This document shows, piece by piece, positions 1 through 9,739 of a stretch of DNA of 64,000 nt. Numbering within the stretch: the first letter of the stretch is position 1; each line of letters opens with the position of its first letter. The stretch is taken from contig CM077167.1 of the NCBI GenBank assembly GCA_039583875.1, forward strand, positions 152,041,010 to 152,105,009, given 5' to 3'. The position numbers and the translations under genes were made by a program. The DNA comes from Platanthera guangdongensis (lineage: Eukaryota > Streptophyta > Magnoliopsida > Asparagales > Orchidaceae). Under the pieces are notes generated by a model. It was not told where the DNA came from. It searched no databases and was given only the letters and a program-made list of their open reading frames with translations.

Positions 1-835
1 ATACCTTGGCTTGTCATGCCCTCTGTATGATCTTTTCCTAAAATCTTTCCTGGTCATTTTGTAAAACCTTTTGGCCAGTAGGCTTAGCAGCTCTTCATTG
101 CCTGTTACCTTGTCTTCAGGCTGATCTTCAATGGCTTTGAAAGCTATTGATTTTTTCCTTTCTTATAGCTGGTGAGGCAGCCTTCTGCTCTTCTTCTCTG
201 TTCTTGATGAGCAGCTCATAAGACTTGAGCTTGCCCAAGAGAGCTTCAGTTGTAATCTCATTTAGGCTTCTGGCATCCTTGATTGGCCAGATCCTTGAGT
301 ACCAAGTGCTTGGGAGGTACATTAGGATTTTATCATTGAGCTCAGTAATTGAGATCTTTTTGCCCAATGTTTTCAGCTCATTGACTATGAGACTGAGTCT
401 ATTATACATGTCTTCTACTGACTCAGCTTCTCCTTTCTTGAAGTTCTCATATTGGGTTATGAGATGAGATCTTCTATCTTTTCTCCCATCAGCAGATCCT
501 GAGACTATCTCAAATAACTTGTCCCAGATGTCCTTTGCTGAGTTTCAGTCAGCTACTTTTTGGAATATTTCATCAGACATAGTCTGGGCTAAAATATTCA
601 TTGCCTTAGCATCTGCCACTTTACATTTCTTGATTTCTACATCTGTTCCTGAAGGAGGTGGAACGGCACTTGTACTTGTATTTTCTCGAGGTCTTAGACA
701 CACTGTCAAAACAGAATTAAAAATGTCTTCATCAATAGAGTTCATGTACAATCTAATCCTTGCTTTTCAAAGTGCAAACTTAGATAGATTGCACACTATA
801 GGTCTGGTACTAGCATAATCTTTGTTTTGGGCCAT
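1..835 (-). pseudogene. gag of element A (UBN2-type copia gag), broken and cut by the window edge
   Basis: This would encode the structural gag protein of a copia element. The start ATG at 835-833 opens with MAQNKDYAS about 120 bases after the primer-binding site. The recognisable UBN2-like part includes YMNSIDEDIFNSV, VSGSADGRKDRRSHL, NELNDKIL-type motifs and LLGKLKSYELL, and these align by eye with the gags of B and C. In-frame stops lie near 767-769 and near 540, and the frame shifts near 140, where reading continues as EDQPEDKVTGNEELL to the edge. No zinc knuckle is reached. It cannot make a full gag. Confidence 0.7.
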
Positions 836-954
836 GTTAAGTGAAAAAATAAATTTAGTAAAAAACTTAAAACAAGCAGATCTAACTAGAGGGATCTTTG
901 GGTTCAGGTGTTAGCCTGTGCAACCACTAAGGTGTGGTATTTTAACCAACCTCC

Positions 955-965
955 CTCTGATACCA
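955..965 (-). promoter_or_regulatory. Primer-binding site of element A
   Basis: Minus-strand TGGTATCAGAG, complementary to the 3' end of initiator tRNA-Met as in most plant copia elements. It lies two bases from the LTR end (968) and marks the 5' LTR. Confidence 0.75.
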
Positions 966-1412
966 ATTGAAAGTGCAGGTTAGATCAGATATACTCTAGA
1001 GGGGGGATGAACAGAGTATGGTGCTTGCTAAAAACTTTTTACAACTCTTGTTGTATTCCTAAGTGAACAGGGAAGCAAATGAAATACAACAAACACAGCA
1101 ACTATCTAATTACAAAGCAATCACAGAACAATCACAAACCACAGCCAGAAAACAAAAGAAATGACCAACCAGATGACACAAGGAGCTATAGTGGTTCCCC
1201 AATCAATCTGGGTACATCCACTCTTCTACTATCCTAGGTAGGAATCCACTGCAGGATGAGTTGATCAGGTGTCTTGGGCACCAATGACTTTTTGATAAGG
1301 TACTCAAAAACCAAACCATATTTTTTGATCAGGTGTCTTGCCACCACTGAGCTTTGACAAGGTCTCAGAAACCAACACAAAATTTTGAAGGGAGTTTGAT
1401 AAACCCTTTGCA

Positions 1413-1414
<2 letters not shown>

Positions 1415-1451
<37 letters not shown>
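1415..1451. repeat. AG microsatellite, about 18 units
   Basis: An uninterrupted run of AG/CT lies inside the LTR of element A. On the LTR's own strand it is a CT tract, the kind often found in plant promoter-proximal and 5' leader sequence. Confidence 0.95.
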
Positions 1452-1455
<4 letters not shown>

Positions 1456-2024
1456 GATCTTCTCTATCAACAATCAGAGAGAAGATAGTGGATGTTGTCA
1501 AAGCTCCCCTTGAGTTCTTGAGTTATTTAGGAAGTGAAGCTTTGCAATAGGGTGATAGGCCTTCAGAAGATTTGATCTCCAGCAAAAGATGATTCCAGCA
1601 GCAGCTGAAATGTGTGGTGTCTGGAGTCTTGAATGATAAGGCCTTTGAACAATGTAATCAAAAGGGATCTGGAAATTTCAGTATATTGATCTCCTTCAAT
1701 GATGTGTGTTCTTGTAAGAATTCTGTCTGTGAATCTCTGCAACTTTTTTCTTTCTTTCTTGTTGTTATGGGTATTGGTATGATTAACCAGCAGAATGAAT
1801 AAACTTTTATTCCTTAGATCTGAATAGAATAATTCTCTGCCCAAGATAGTCGTTAGTCTGTCATAAATGACTTCCTTAAATGTAATTTGTCTTCTGGAGG
1901 AAAGTCCAATAAAACATTCCTTTAAAATCTCCTTGAAACTTGCTCCAGATTAATTGAAACGGCTACAAGATCCTTGAAATAAATGCTGGGAATAATTCCA
2001 TAACTGTCTGAATTTGAATCTTGA

Positions 2025-2330
2025 AAAACGTCGATCTCTCCAGAAAAATGTCGACCTGAGCTCAACTATCGTTGAACTGAGCTCAGAGACTGGACTTAGA
2101 CTGAACCAGAAATCGTCGATCTGAGCTCAACTATCGTCGAACTTAGCTCAGAGATAGGGAAACAAACACGTCGATCTGAGCTCTAAGATCGTCGAATGGA
2201 GTTCGACGACTCGTTGAAGTAAGCTCAGAGATCGTCGAATGGAGTTCGACGATTCGTCGAAGTGAGCTCAGAGATCGTCGAATGGAGTTCGACGATTCGT
2301 CGACCTGAGCTCGACGAAATGACTTAGTCT
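2025..2330. repeat. TCGTCGA palindromic repeat array in LTR A
   Basis: About 300 bases hold repeated ATCGTCGAA and TTCGACGAT in alternating orientation, joined by GAGCTCAGAGATC-type spacers. Arms such as GTCGAA and TTCGAC pair across short loops (for example near 2235-2252 and 2277-2294), so each unit can fold. CpG density is far above the flanking AT-rich LTR. Confidence 0.85.
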
Positions 2331-2442
2331 CCTGAACTGAAATATCTGGTCTTGAGGGTCTTGAGGGCAGCTTTCAAACCTAAATACTAACCCTTAGACT
2401 CAATCTAATTGACCTTTAGATTTATACAAGGAGGTCAAAACA

Positions 2443-4284
2443 AATTTCCTAAAGGACATAGTGATCCTTGCCCAAATCAGTAATAGGGTGTTCCAACATA
2501 GTATTTCCCTTAAAACTCAATCCTGCCTTACCCTTTTGAGACACAAAGTCATCAATTAATGGTAGGACAGATTTTGGCTTAGAGAAACTAGCCACTAGAT
2601 CTTTTTTCTTCTGAAGTCTGACTTCCAGACTTTTGATTTGATCACTCTTGAATGTGATTATTCCCATCCGAATAACTGTTATGTTTTTCAGCTTGGAAAT
2701 CTCATTCATCTTCTGATCCAGGAGCTTTTCTGAATCAGATGCAGCCAACTTAAGAGCTGCAATTTCCTTAGCCTGAATTTTAGTCAGGTTTTTGCATCTC
2801 TTAAATGCCTGCAGCAAATCACCATATTCATCTATAAGTTGATGGATATCTCCTTCAGATTCAGATTCATCCAAATCTCTTGATGCAAATGCTTCTGATT
2901 CTGAGCCAGTGTAATAATCAGAATCTTTAGATAAACTTTTTACCTTACTTGGACCAGGCTGATCCTGGCAGTGATCTTCATCAGTTAGGGCCATCAGCCC
3001 TTTACACTGATGATCTTCAGTTCCATTTATTGAGTCCAGCAATTGCAAGAACTCAGTCTCTTCTTCTATTGCAAACATACAAATATAAGCTTCATCAACA
3101 GATTTAGAATCTGAAGATGATGGATCTGTCCAGCTTTTCTATTTATTTGCTACAAGGGATTTCTCCTTCTTGTTCTTATACTGAGACTTCTTCTTATCTG
3201 CAGATTTCTTTCTTTTTTCTGGACAATCAACTACTACATGTCCAGGTCTGTTGCAGCAATAGCACACAATCTTTGTAGTTGTTGATTTGCTAGGTTTTGA
3301 CCTACTCTTGTCCTTTCTAGATGACTTTCTTTTCTGATAATATTCATCCTTGGACTGAGATGAGGATAGATTTGTTCTCCACTGCTTCTTCTTCAAAAAT
3401 CTCTGAAATTGGTTTGTGAAGACAACAAAGTCCTCATCAAAATGATTGCTGTCTGAGCTGTGACTATCAAAACTTTCAGAGATCACTTCTGCAGCTTTCT
3501 TAGGAGGAGATGGAGACATCCTCCTGTCCTTTCTTGTGGCTTCTGCCTTGGCCACTGACTTTTCTCTATGGTCAACTTTTGTACTTTTCTCTTCCTCCTT
3601 TCTGGCCTTGAGTTGCATTTCATAAGAAAGCAATTTGCCAAATAGTGTTGGAGGAGAGAGTTTTGCCAGTCTGGCCACTTCCCTGATGGCACAGATCTTG
3701 GTGTCCCAATCCTTAGTCAAAGATCTAAGGAATTTATCATTCAACTCATATATACTAAATACCCTTCCATATGATATTAGTTCATTCACAATTCTGAAGA
3801 ACTTCTTGTAACATTCAGTAATGCTGTCTGATTTTCTTTGTCTGAAGCTCTCATATTCCTGATTAAGCATTGACTTTTTATCTTGTCTAACTTCTTCTGA
3901 TCCCTCCATGTAGACTATCAATGTGTCACACATCTCCTTGGAGGTTTTACAGTGAAACAGATTTTGGAATGTTGAGTCATCTATGGCACTCACTATAATT
4001 TTCTGAGCTTTCTTGTCCATAGTAGCCAAGATAATCTCATCCTTAGTCATTTCTGAAAAGTCTTTTGGTGTCCTCTGATTAGCATCAAGAACTGAGACTT
4101 TTATTGGAATATAAGACCCTTCCTTAACAGTTATATATATTCTGGGATCAAATGCTTCCATAAACAATCTGACCCTTTCTTTCCATATTCCAAAGATTTC
4201 TTTCCTGCAGATGGGCATCTTCATGGAACCAAGTTCCTTATGATTTTCTCTTGAACTCATCTGTTCTAATTTATTCTGCCTCAC
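2443..4284 (-). pseudogene. gag of element B with one stop codon, interrupted by element A
   Basis: Structural gag of a copia element. It reads from Met at 4284 (or an in-frame Met eight residues on, at 4260) through a UBN2-type domain (FMEAFDPRIYITVKEG, KKAQKIIVSAID, LNDKFLRSLTKDWDTKI), then a CCHC knuckle (CYCCNRPGHVVVDC) followed by a Lys-rich tail. An in-frame TAG at 3139-3141 breaks it. Past the stop the same frame continues to 2449 with an acidic, Ser-rich stretch and a heptad-like segment (LKNITVIRMGI, LEVRLQKKKDLVA) suggesting a coiled coil. Total about 612 codons, long for copia gags but usual for Sireviruses. The 3' end is lost at the insertion of A. Confidence 0.8.
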
Positions 4285-4325
4285 AGATCTTACTCAGACT
4301 GTTAAGTCTATCTTTTAGCAACCTT

Positions 4326-4337
4326 GCTTTGATACCA
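4326..4337 (-). promoter_or_regulatory. Primer-binding site of element B
   Basis: Minus-strand TGGTATCAAAGC, one mismatch from the usual TGGTATCAGAGC match to initiator tRNA-Met, directly after the LTR end TTTCA at 4340. Confidence 0.7.
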
Positions 4338-4339
4338 CT

Positions 4340-5811
4340 TGAAAGAATTGGTTTCAAGATAACCTAAACACCTAGAGGAGGGGGGGTGAATAGGTACAAT
4401 TCCTTTTTACTCTAAGGCGGAATATTAATTCAGTTAATCAATTAGAATCAAACAGTTCTACAGCTACCACATCACATAAATCACAAAATCACACACAATC
4501 ACAGATGGCACACAGTTTTATAGTGGTTCCCCAAATGATGGGTACATCCACTTTCCCCCTTCGCCTATCTAGCAGTGTGCTAGATTCGACCTAATTTCTT
4601 CCTTCCTTCTCAGATCTACAGATCTTACAGCTCAGAACCCATTCAAGGTTCCTACAACTCAGAGTGAGTACACACTCCTACAACTCAGTCAATTAAGCCC
4701 TACCTCAGCCTTCACCCAGGCCTACAACTCAGAGAATCAAATCTCCTACCTCAGGCACACAGCCTTACCTCAGCCTTCCCAAGGCGTACAACTCGGAGAT
4801 GTAAATCTCCTACCTCAGGCACTCAGCCCTACCTCAGCCTTTATAAATTAGGCTTACAACTCAGATCAGTAATGATCTTATAGAAAAATGATAAAAAATA
4901 AGTTGTATCTTTCACCCAAGTTGAGAGAGAATGGGTAGAAAGATTTCTTGATCAGTTCTTGAAAAATCTAATTACTCAGAAATCAACCTGTCTTTGGCAT
5001 TCTTCAAAGCTTCTTGAATCTGAACACAATAAGGTTGAATTTCTTGAAGATGATCTTCAATCAGCTTCCTTCTTAAAATCAAAAAAATAATTTGAATTCT
5101 TCTTTGTAGATTAGTTCAGGATCTGCTCTTAAGAGACTAGTTGTTGATAGTCTCTTCTTCACTTGAATTGTTGGAGCTCTCTCTCTACAAATTCTTCAGA
5201 AGATATTTTGAAATTCTTCACTTAGATCCACTTGAAATCTCGAAGCTGTCAAGTCTTACAGTCACTTCTTGAAACTTTGTCTCTGTCAGCAAAATGTCAA
5301 GTCTGAACTTCACATGTGTCGACACAAGTAGACTAAGTGTCGACACAATCCTTGGTGGTGTCGACACAGCTCTCATAGTGTCGACACTGCTTCTTGACAT
5401 AGCTTTTGTAATAATGTGCCGACACAAGTCCTGTGTGTCGACACAGTCACTTCTTGTCTTGACAAAATTGACTTAGAAGAAATTCTGGTGTGTGTGTTGA
5501 CACAAGTCCTGTGTGTCCACACAGTTGATGTCGACTGAACTTTCTGTGTGTCGACACAAGTCCTGTGTGTCGACACAGTTGATGTCGACTGAACTTTCTG
5601 TGTGTCGACACAAGTCCTGTGTGTCGACACAATTTCTTCTGGTGTCGACAAAGCTTTTCCAAGTGTCGACACAATTGACTCCAGGTGTCTACACCTCAAG
5701 TGTCGACACAAGTCTTCACAAGTGTCGACACAGCTTCTTCTGGTGTCGACTCATGGACTTAGAAATTTTTCCTTCATATTCTTAACCTGCACATATAAAC
5801 TCAAAACAACA
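4340..5811 (-). repeat. 5' LTR of element B (about 1,470 bp)
   Basis: Minus strand TGTTGTTTTGAG...TTCTTTCA. A stretch of TACAACTC/CTACCTCAG-type imperfect repeats lies at about 4620-4870, and the U3 end carries an array of TGTCGACACA palindromes (5315-5755). A region near 4375-4400 (CTAGAGGAGGGGGGGTGAATAG on plus) resembles the C-rich U5 tail of the other Sireviruses here. No second LTR is visible for comparison. Confidence 0.7.
5315..5755. repeat. TGTGTCGACACA palindrome array in LTR B
   Basis: At least 15 copies of TGTCGACA, many extended to the perfect 12-base palindrome TGTGTCGACACA, are spaced about 19-22 bases apart by AAGTCCTG, AGTTGATG and similar linkers. One block (GTTGATGTCGACTGAACTTTC context) is repeated near 5522-5545 and 5576-5600. 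Some copies have decayed by one base (for example GTGCCGACAC near 5418 and GTGTCTACACC near 5693). Short reading frames across it are products of the repeat. Confidence 0.95.
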
Positions 5812-6240
5812 TCAAATACACCTTGATGAATATCATTGAGCTAAGTTAGGCTTCTCCAAATCTGGTACATATTTTCCAATGTACCGAAGAAGCACAACCA
5901 TCATGGCATTCCAGCGATCGACGCGTCTCCAGGCCGCAAACAAGGTCCTCCCCTCATCCTCTCTCTGTGGTAGATCTTCAAAATCCTTATGGCCATGTCT
6001 CGGGCTCAATTGAGCATGATTGGGAGAGCTTCTCTCCAGGTTTTTCCGCAAACATCTACTCATCGGGTTCGCCGAAATGGGCCATTTCGACGGCTGTGCC
6101 TTCGCCTGGTGACAGCCACCACCTCAACGTAGGCGGTGGTGGTGGTGGCCGGCTAGGGAGGTGGCCGGATGTCCGACGGCAACGTGTGGAAGATGCTCCA
6201 GGAAAATCAATTCCAGGCCGTTGACGCGCAGGGACGATGA
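5812..6240. other. GC-rich stretch of unknown origin, possible host-gene fragment
   Basis: Between LTR B and AT-rich sequence lies about 430 bases of higher GC content with no LTR features. On the plus strand a short frame from 5903 begins MAFQRSTRLQAANKV and is rich in Arg and Ser, reminiscent of an organelle-targeting leader, but it ends within about 35 codons. A glycine run (GGTGGTGGTGGTGG) is near 6130. On the minus strand a 76-codon frame (6063-5833) ends LEKPNLAQ. I recognise neither. It may be a captured or left-over gene fragment; evidence is weak. Confidence 0.25.
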
Positions 6241-7987
6241 CAGGATGTCGTCCAAAAGTGCGCCAAGATTCGTGCAGATTAGAAATTAAACTGTAGATTA
6301 TGTGTATGATTATTGCATTTCTATCACACTTAGTATATTTAATGCTTTTTAATTTAAAAAATACTTAGAGGATAATTCAGAGGATATGGTCAATATAAAA
6401 ATTGTAGCCTGGTGCGCGCGTCTAGTTTACTGCAAAATTTGTTTGAACCAATTTGGGTGCTTGGTTCGATTAGGGCACTCATTTTGGTGGGGTCTATACC
6501 TAGGGCGAGGCAGAAATTAAAGTGGGTGCCCACACTTAATATCTGGTCCAAATGACTTGAAATTTGGACAAGGAGTCACCCTAGACCATAACTTGGCCTT
6601 GCCCAAAATTGAGAATTTTGGGGGACACGTTTTCTCTTGTTTTGGAAATTATTTAATTTCTCTAGGGTAATTTAATTTAGGGACCAAATGACATCCAATC
6701 TCACTCAAATTTTGGTGAGTGGTGCTTGGGGTCATTATAAAGCTCTGTTTAAGATTTCATCTCATTTGGAGATGGTTTGAAGTGAAATCATGCAAACTAT
6801 AGCCTTGCCATAATAAGGGCATTTTGGTTAAAAGTGCACTTTAGGTTTTTGAGTGGCTAAATCACCTCAACAGAGGATGAAATTGGGGCCAATGACTTGG
6901 CATGACTTTTATCACACTCCCACGGAAGATGGGGTAGATCGGAGAGGATTTGCCTTAGGACCTAAGGCCAAACCCTAAGGAGGGGCTTTTGTGTCTTGTG
7001 AAGGGCAAGGGGCCAAAGACCTTGTATGGAATTGAAACTTGGTAAGGTGAGAACTAGAGTAGCTAAAACCCTCTGGTAAAATTCTTAAGAGATTTGGGAA
7101 TGGGTAGGCCCCTCTAAACCCTAACCCTAGTTTAGGGAACAAAATGTGTAGAGATAGAATAGGTTACTAAAACTCATTGAATAGTGATGAAACTTGGGTA
7201 GAGTAGTATTAGGGCTAGTATAAGCCTCTCGAAATTATTGTAGGGTGTTTGGAAGACATTAGCTTATACTTGTAGTTAAAATCTTTAAGTTTCCCCTAAA
7301 GATTATTATGATAAAATTATTGTTAAACTAGCTTAAAATGTTATGAAACTTAGTCAGTGAGAATTTATGATCATACTATAGCCATGGTAAATTTTGTGTA
7401 ATTTTTGGTTAATATTTTAAGGTATTTCTCTATTTAATTCTGTTTATTGTATTTATATTGAATTACTTAATTAGGGGTTTAACTCTTGCTGAAAAGTTGC
7501 GAAACTTTAGATTTTATGTTCTTTAGTCATATTATATTTATCATAAATTTTGTGGAGCATTTACTTATCTGATGTTCGTACATCATGTTCAAACTTGGGG
7601 TTTTTGGATTACTAGAATAATTAAATAAATTAACAGATAAATTACGAAAATTATGAAATTCTGGATTTACGCTAAAACAGTCATGACAGCCCTCCATTAA
7701 TTATTATAGGGTTACTGGATGAATATTTTAAGTACCTCTAATTTTACCCGTCATATAGCTTAGGTTGGTCTGCATTTAGTAAAACTGCAGAAATTATTTT
7801 GGAATATGAATTTGGGCACATGAGTTGGGGTTAGATGTTTGCTGGTTTGGATAAATTAAAATGAGTTCATCTTTGGAATATAGGATGAGTACAGTGTTGG
7901 TTTGGCTGGTGTTAAGTAGTGCTCGGGATCGACGAAAGATCTTCTTTCCCGTGGGGAGGAAGCGTCAAATACTCTAGGGTTAGATCC
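6241..7987 (+). repeat. AT-rich leader and left portion of element W 5' LTR (left border unresolved)
   Basis: No coding frame is seen. About 6241-6410 is AT-rich and featureless. From about 6411 the style is that of long plant chromovirus LTRs (stretches such as CAAATGACTTGAAATTTGGACA and AACCCTAACCCTAG), and it runs without a break into the target site of element C, beyond which the same LTR continues at 18000. The start of the 3' LTR of W (TGTAACATCCC at 24371) has no counterpart here, so the left end of this LTR is missing or changed. Treating 6411-7987 as LTR is inference from continuity. Confidence 0.5.
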
Positions 7988-7992
7988 AGTAC
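7988..7992. repeat. Target site duplication of element C, left copy (AGTAC)
   Basis: AGTAC immediately before the TGTTGGG start of the 5' LTR; the identical 5-mer follows the 3' LTR at 17995. Five-base duplications are the norm for copia integrase. Confidence 0.95.
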
Positions 7993-8307
7993 TGTTGGGT
8001 ATTGTATCCACAACATACCTGATTTGAAGAAGCCCATGATCAAGATAAGGTAAATATACAATGTATTTGACAAATTATTTCAAGTTGTGCTTGTAGTTTT
8101 TTTTTCACGCTAAGTGCACACCAATGTCAGGGTGCAGTAGGTCAATATACATGGGTCTGCACGACGTAATCCCTCGTTGAGCAGATCAGTGTGTTAGCCT
8201 ACGTGTACTCTCTCTATTGGAGTGTACTTATTTTCAAGTACAGGGCTGTGTTAAGGAAAGAGCAGACAAGGAGCAAGGATGGGTCAAGGAGCACCTCATG
8301 GGTGAAA

Positions 8308-8672
8308 AGACGAAAAATCGTCTAAGTGTAAATCGACGAGAATCACCAAGTAATTCTCGCCGATTCGGCGAGAATCATCTTTGATTCTCGCCGAATCGTC
8401 GAGAATCATTGGCTGATTCTCGCCGACTCGATCCAGCTACTTCAAAGCGAGCAACTCTGATGCTAAGTAATAATCGACGAGAATCACCAAGTGATTCTCG
8501 CCGATTCGTCGAGAATCACTGGCTGATTCTCGCCGTCTCGACCCGGCTAAATCAGAACGTGCAATCAAGTCAACATCGACGAGAATCATCTTTGATTCTC
8601 GCCGAATCGACGAGAATCACCTTTGATTCTCGACGATTCGGCGAGACTCACCTTCGATTCTCGCCGATTTTG
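8308..8672. repeat. CGAGAATC/GATTCTCG inverted-repeat array in 5' LTR C
   Basis: About 365 bases alternate CGAGAATC and its exact reverse complement GATTCTCG, joined by CCGATTCG/TCGACGA cores, so neighbouring units form hairpins with short loops (ACCAAGT, ATTGGCT, ATCTTT). Matching arrays are at 15848-16137 and 16645-17015. The reading frames that cross it (rich in Ser-Arg-Arg) result from the repeat and are not genes. Confidence 0.95.
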
Positions 8673-8789
8673 ACTTGGGCGATTTTCTGGAAACCGCTGG
8701 ACCGGATTCTGCCGCTGGCGCTGTTCTGAACTGGGGTTAGGGTTTCTTCAGGTGGGACCCATAACGGTTATATTGGAGTATTTCCACCG

Positions 8790-8797
8790 TATAAATA
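8790..8797 (+). promoter_or_regulatory. Probable TATA box of element C LTR
   Basis: TATAAATA about 120 bases after the palindrome array, with the same motif at 17134-17141 in the 3' LTR. Placement between the array (U3) and the long coding-like U5 fits a Pol II core promoter, so the array would lie just upstream of the promoter. Not experimentally supported. Confidence 0.6.
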
Positions 8798-9651
8798 TAC
8801 GCGTATTTTGAACAGGAAAGAGAGAAAAGAAATACACGAGCCGCCCACCGTAACCTAGATCGCGATATCTGCTCCGCCGCCGTCGCCGCTCGTGCAAGTT
8901 GTTCGCCGACATTGATCGAGATTTCTTCCTGATCTTCCGGCGACAGAAGCTTAGTCAAGCTTAGAGTCTCACGTGTCTAACCAGAGATCCTTTGTCTCTT
9001 GATTTGTTGATCGGGAAAACCTTCCCCGTCCGAATCGATCGAGACGATCGATCCTAGTGTGACCGTTGGAAGACCTAGCTAACTTCGCTACGAAGTTTGA
9101 ATCTCAAAGTACAGCAGCCGCACACCGTTATCGCCGCCGAACCCGTGAACCAAGCCGCCGCCCATCTTGCCGCCGCCGGTTCCGGGGAGATTCTCTCCAA
9201 GAGAGATCTAGGGTTGTGGACTCTTTGTGGACTTCAAGAACACGTCGTCAATGAAGAGGGACACTTTAGTCTCCAAAAGTTTTTTGTCTTTCTTGTACAT
9301 TCTAGTTCATTCTTGTTGTAAAGGAACATTGGTTCCGAGTTGTAAGGGTTGGGTGCAACCCGTGTTGTGGGAGTTTTGACTCCTACGTGTGGAAGGGTTC
9401 CTACCGATAGTGCAAGGATTGGATTTCAATCCTGTTGGTGAAGAGACCGAGTCGTCCCTTGTTGGGAGATAGGTCGAAGGGGGAAAGTGGATGTACCCAA
9501 ATCGGGGAACCACTATAAATTGCTTGTGTACCTTCTCTGCTGTGGTGTTTTGTTTACTTGTGTAGGTACAATTTTAAATTCCGCAAAAACGCTGCACATC
9601 ACCTATTCCCCCCCATAGGTGAAGCTAGTTGACACTAGGTGGACTTTCAAG

Positions 9652-9662
9652 TGGTATCAGAG
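9652..9662 (+). promoter_or_regulatory. Primer-binding site of element C
   Basis: TGGTATCAGAG two bases after the LTR end, complementary to initiator tRNA-Met. Confidence 0.9.
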
Positions 9663-9739
9663 GGAGGTTGCTCATCAAAAAGGTTAACACCTTGAGTTGA
9701 ATCCTGCCGCTAGTGTCAAGAAGAAGGCAAACATCCACT

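Larger units (their letters stand above)
1..2442 (-). mobile_element. Element A: Sirevirus-like Ty1/copia retrotransposon, 5' part only
   Basis: Read on the minus strand, an LTR (968-2442), a primer-binding site (955-965) and a broken gag gene (1-835) lie in the order of the 5' part of a copia element. The gag resembles those of elements B and C, and the LTR has the Sirevirus-style ending in TTTCA followed by a TGGTATCAGAG primer site. The element continues beyond the left edge, so pol and the 3' LTR are not seen. Its LTR starts abruptly in the gag of element B at 2442/2443, so A is a later insertion into B. Lineage is inferred from gag and LTR style; no reverse transcriptase is available to confirm it. 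Confidence 0.75.
968..2442 (-). repeat. 5' LTR of element A (1,475 bp)
   Basis: On the minus strand it begins TGTTTTGACCTCC at 2442 and ends CACTTTCA at 968, giving TG...CA termini, with the primer site next to it. It holds an AG microsatellite (1415-1451) and an array of TCGTCGA-containing inverted repeats near its 5' end (about 2025-2330). No partner LTR is in the window, so termini were set from the TG/CA rule and the primer site. Confidence 0.75.
2443..5811 (-). mobile_element. Element B: Sirevirus-like Ty1/copia retrotransposon, 5' part
   Basis: On the minus strand: LTR (4340-5811), primer site (4326-4337) and a long gag (4284 down to 2443) that stops where element A begins. The rest of B is displaced to the left of A, beyond the window. 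The gag has the UBN2 region, one CCHC knuckle and a long coiled-coil tail typical of Sireviruses. The right LTR border is set at 5811 on the TG rule (minus strand TGTTGTTTTG), in parallel with the TGTTTTG start of A; a border at 5814 is possible. Confidence 0.75.
7993..9649 (+). repeat. 5' LTR of element C (1,657 bp)
   Basis: TGTTGGGTATTG...GGACTTTCA. It matches the 3' LTR (16306-17994) closely by eye with scattered substitutions (for example CCCATGATCAAGATAAGG here versus CCCCTGATCAAGCTAAGG there). The 3' LTR is 32 bp longer, mainly because of an extra repeat unit of about 33 bp in the palindrome array. It contains a T-rich run near 8100, the palindrome array, a TATA box, and the Sirevirus-like end with CACCTATTCCCCCCCATAGGTG near 9601. 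Confidence 0.95.

Noticed and set aside
5315..5755. CRISPR-like array or coding repeats in LTR B
   Set aside because: Palindromes of 12 bp with short, similar linkers inside an LTR; open frames on both strands are side effects of the repeat.
8409..8729. Ser/Arg-rich reading frame of 106 codons, with a related one at 16804-17022
   Set aside because: It crosses the inverted-repeat array of LTR C, and a repeat lacking stops gives such frames by chance.
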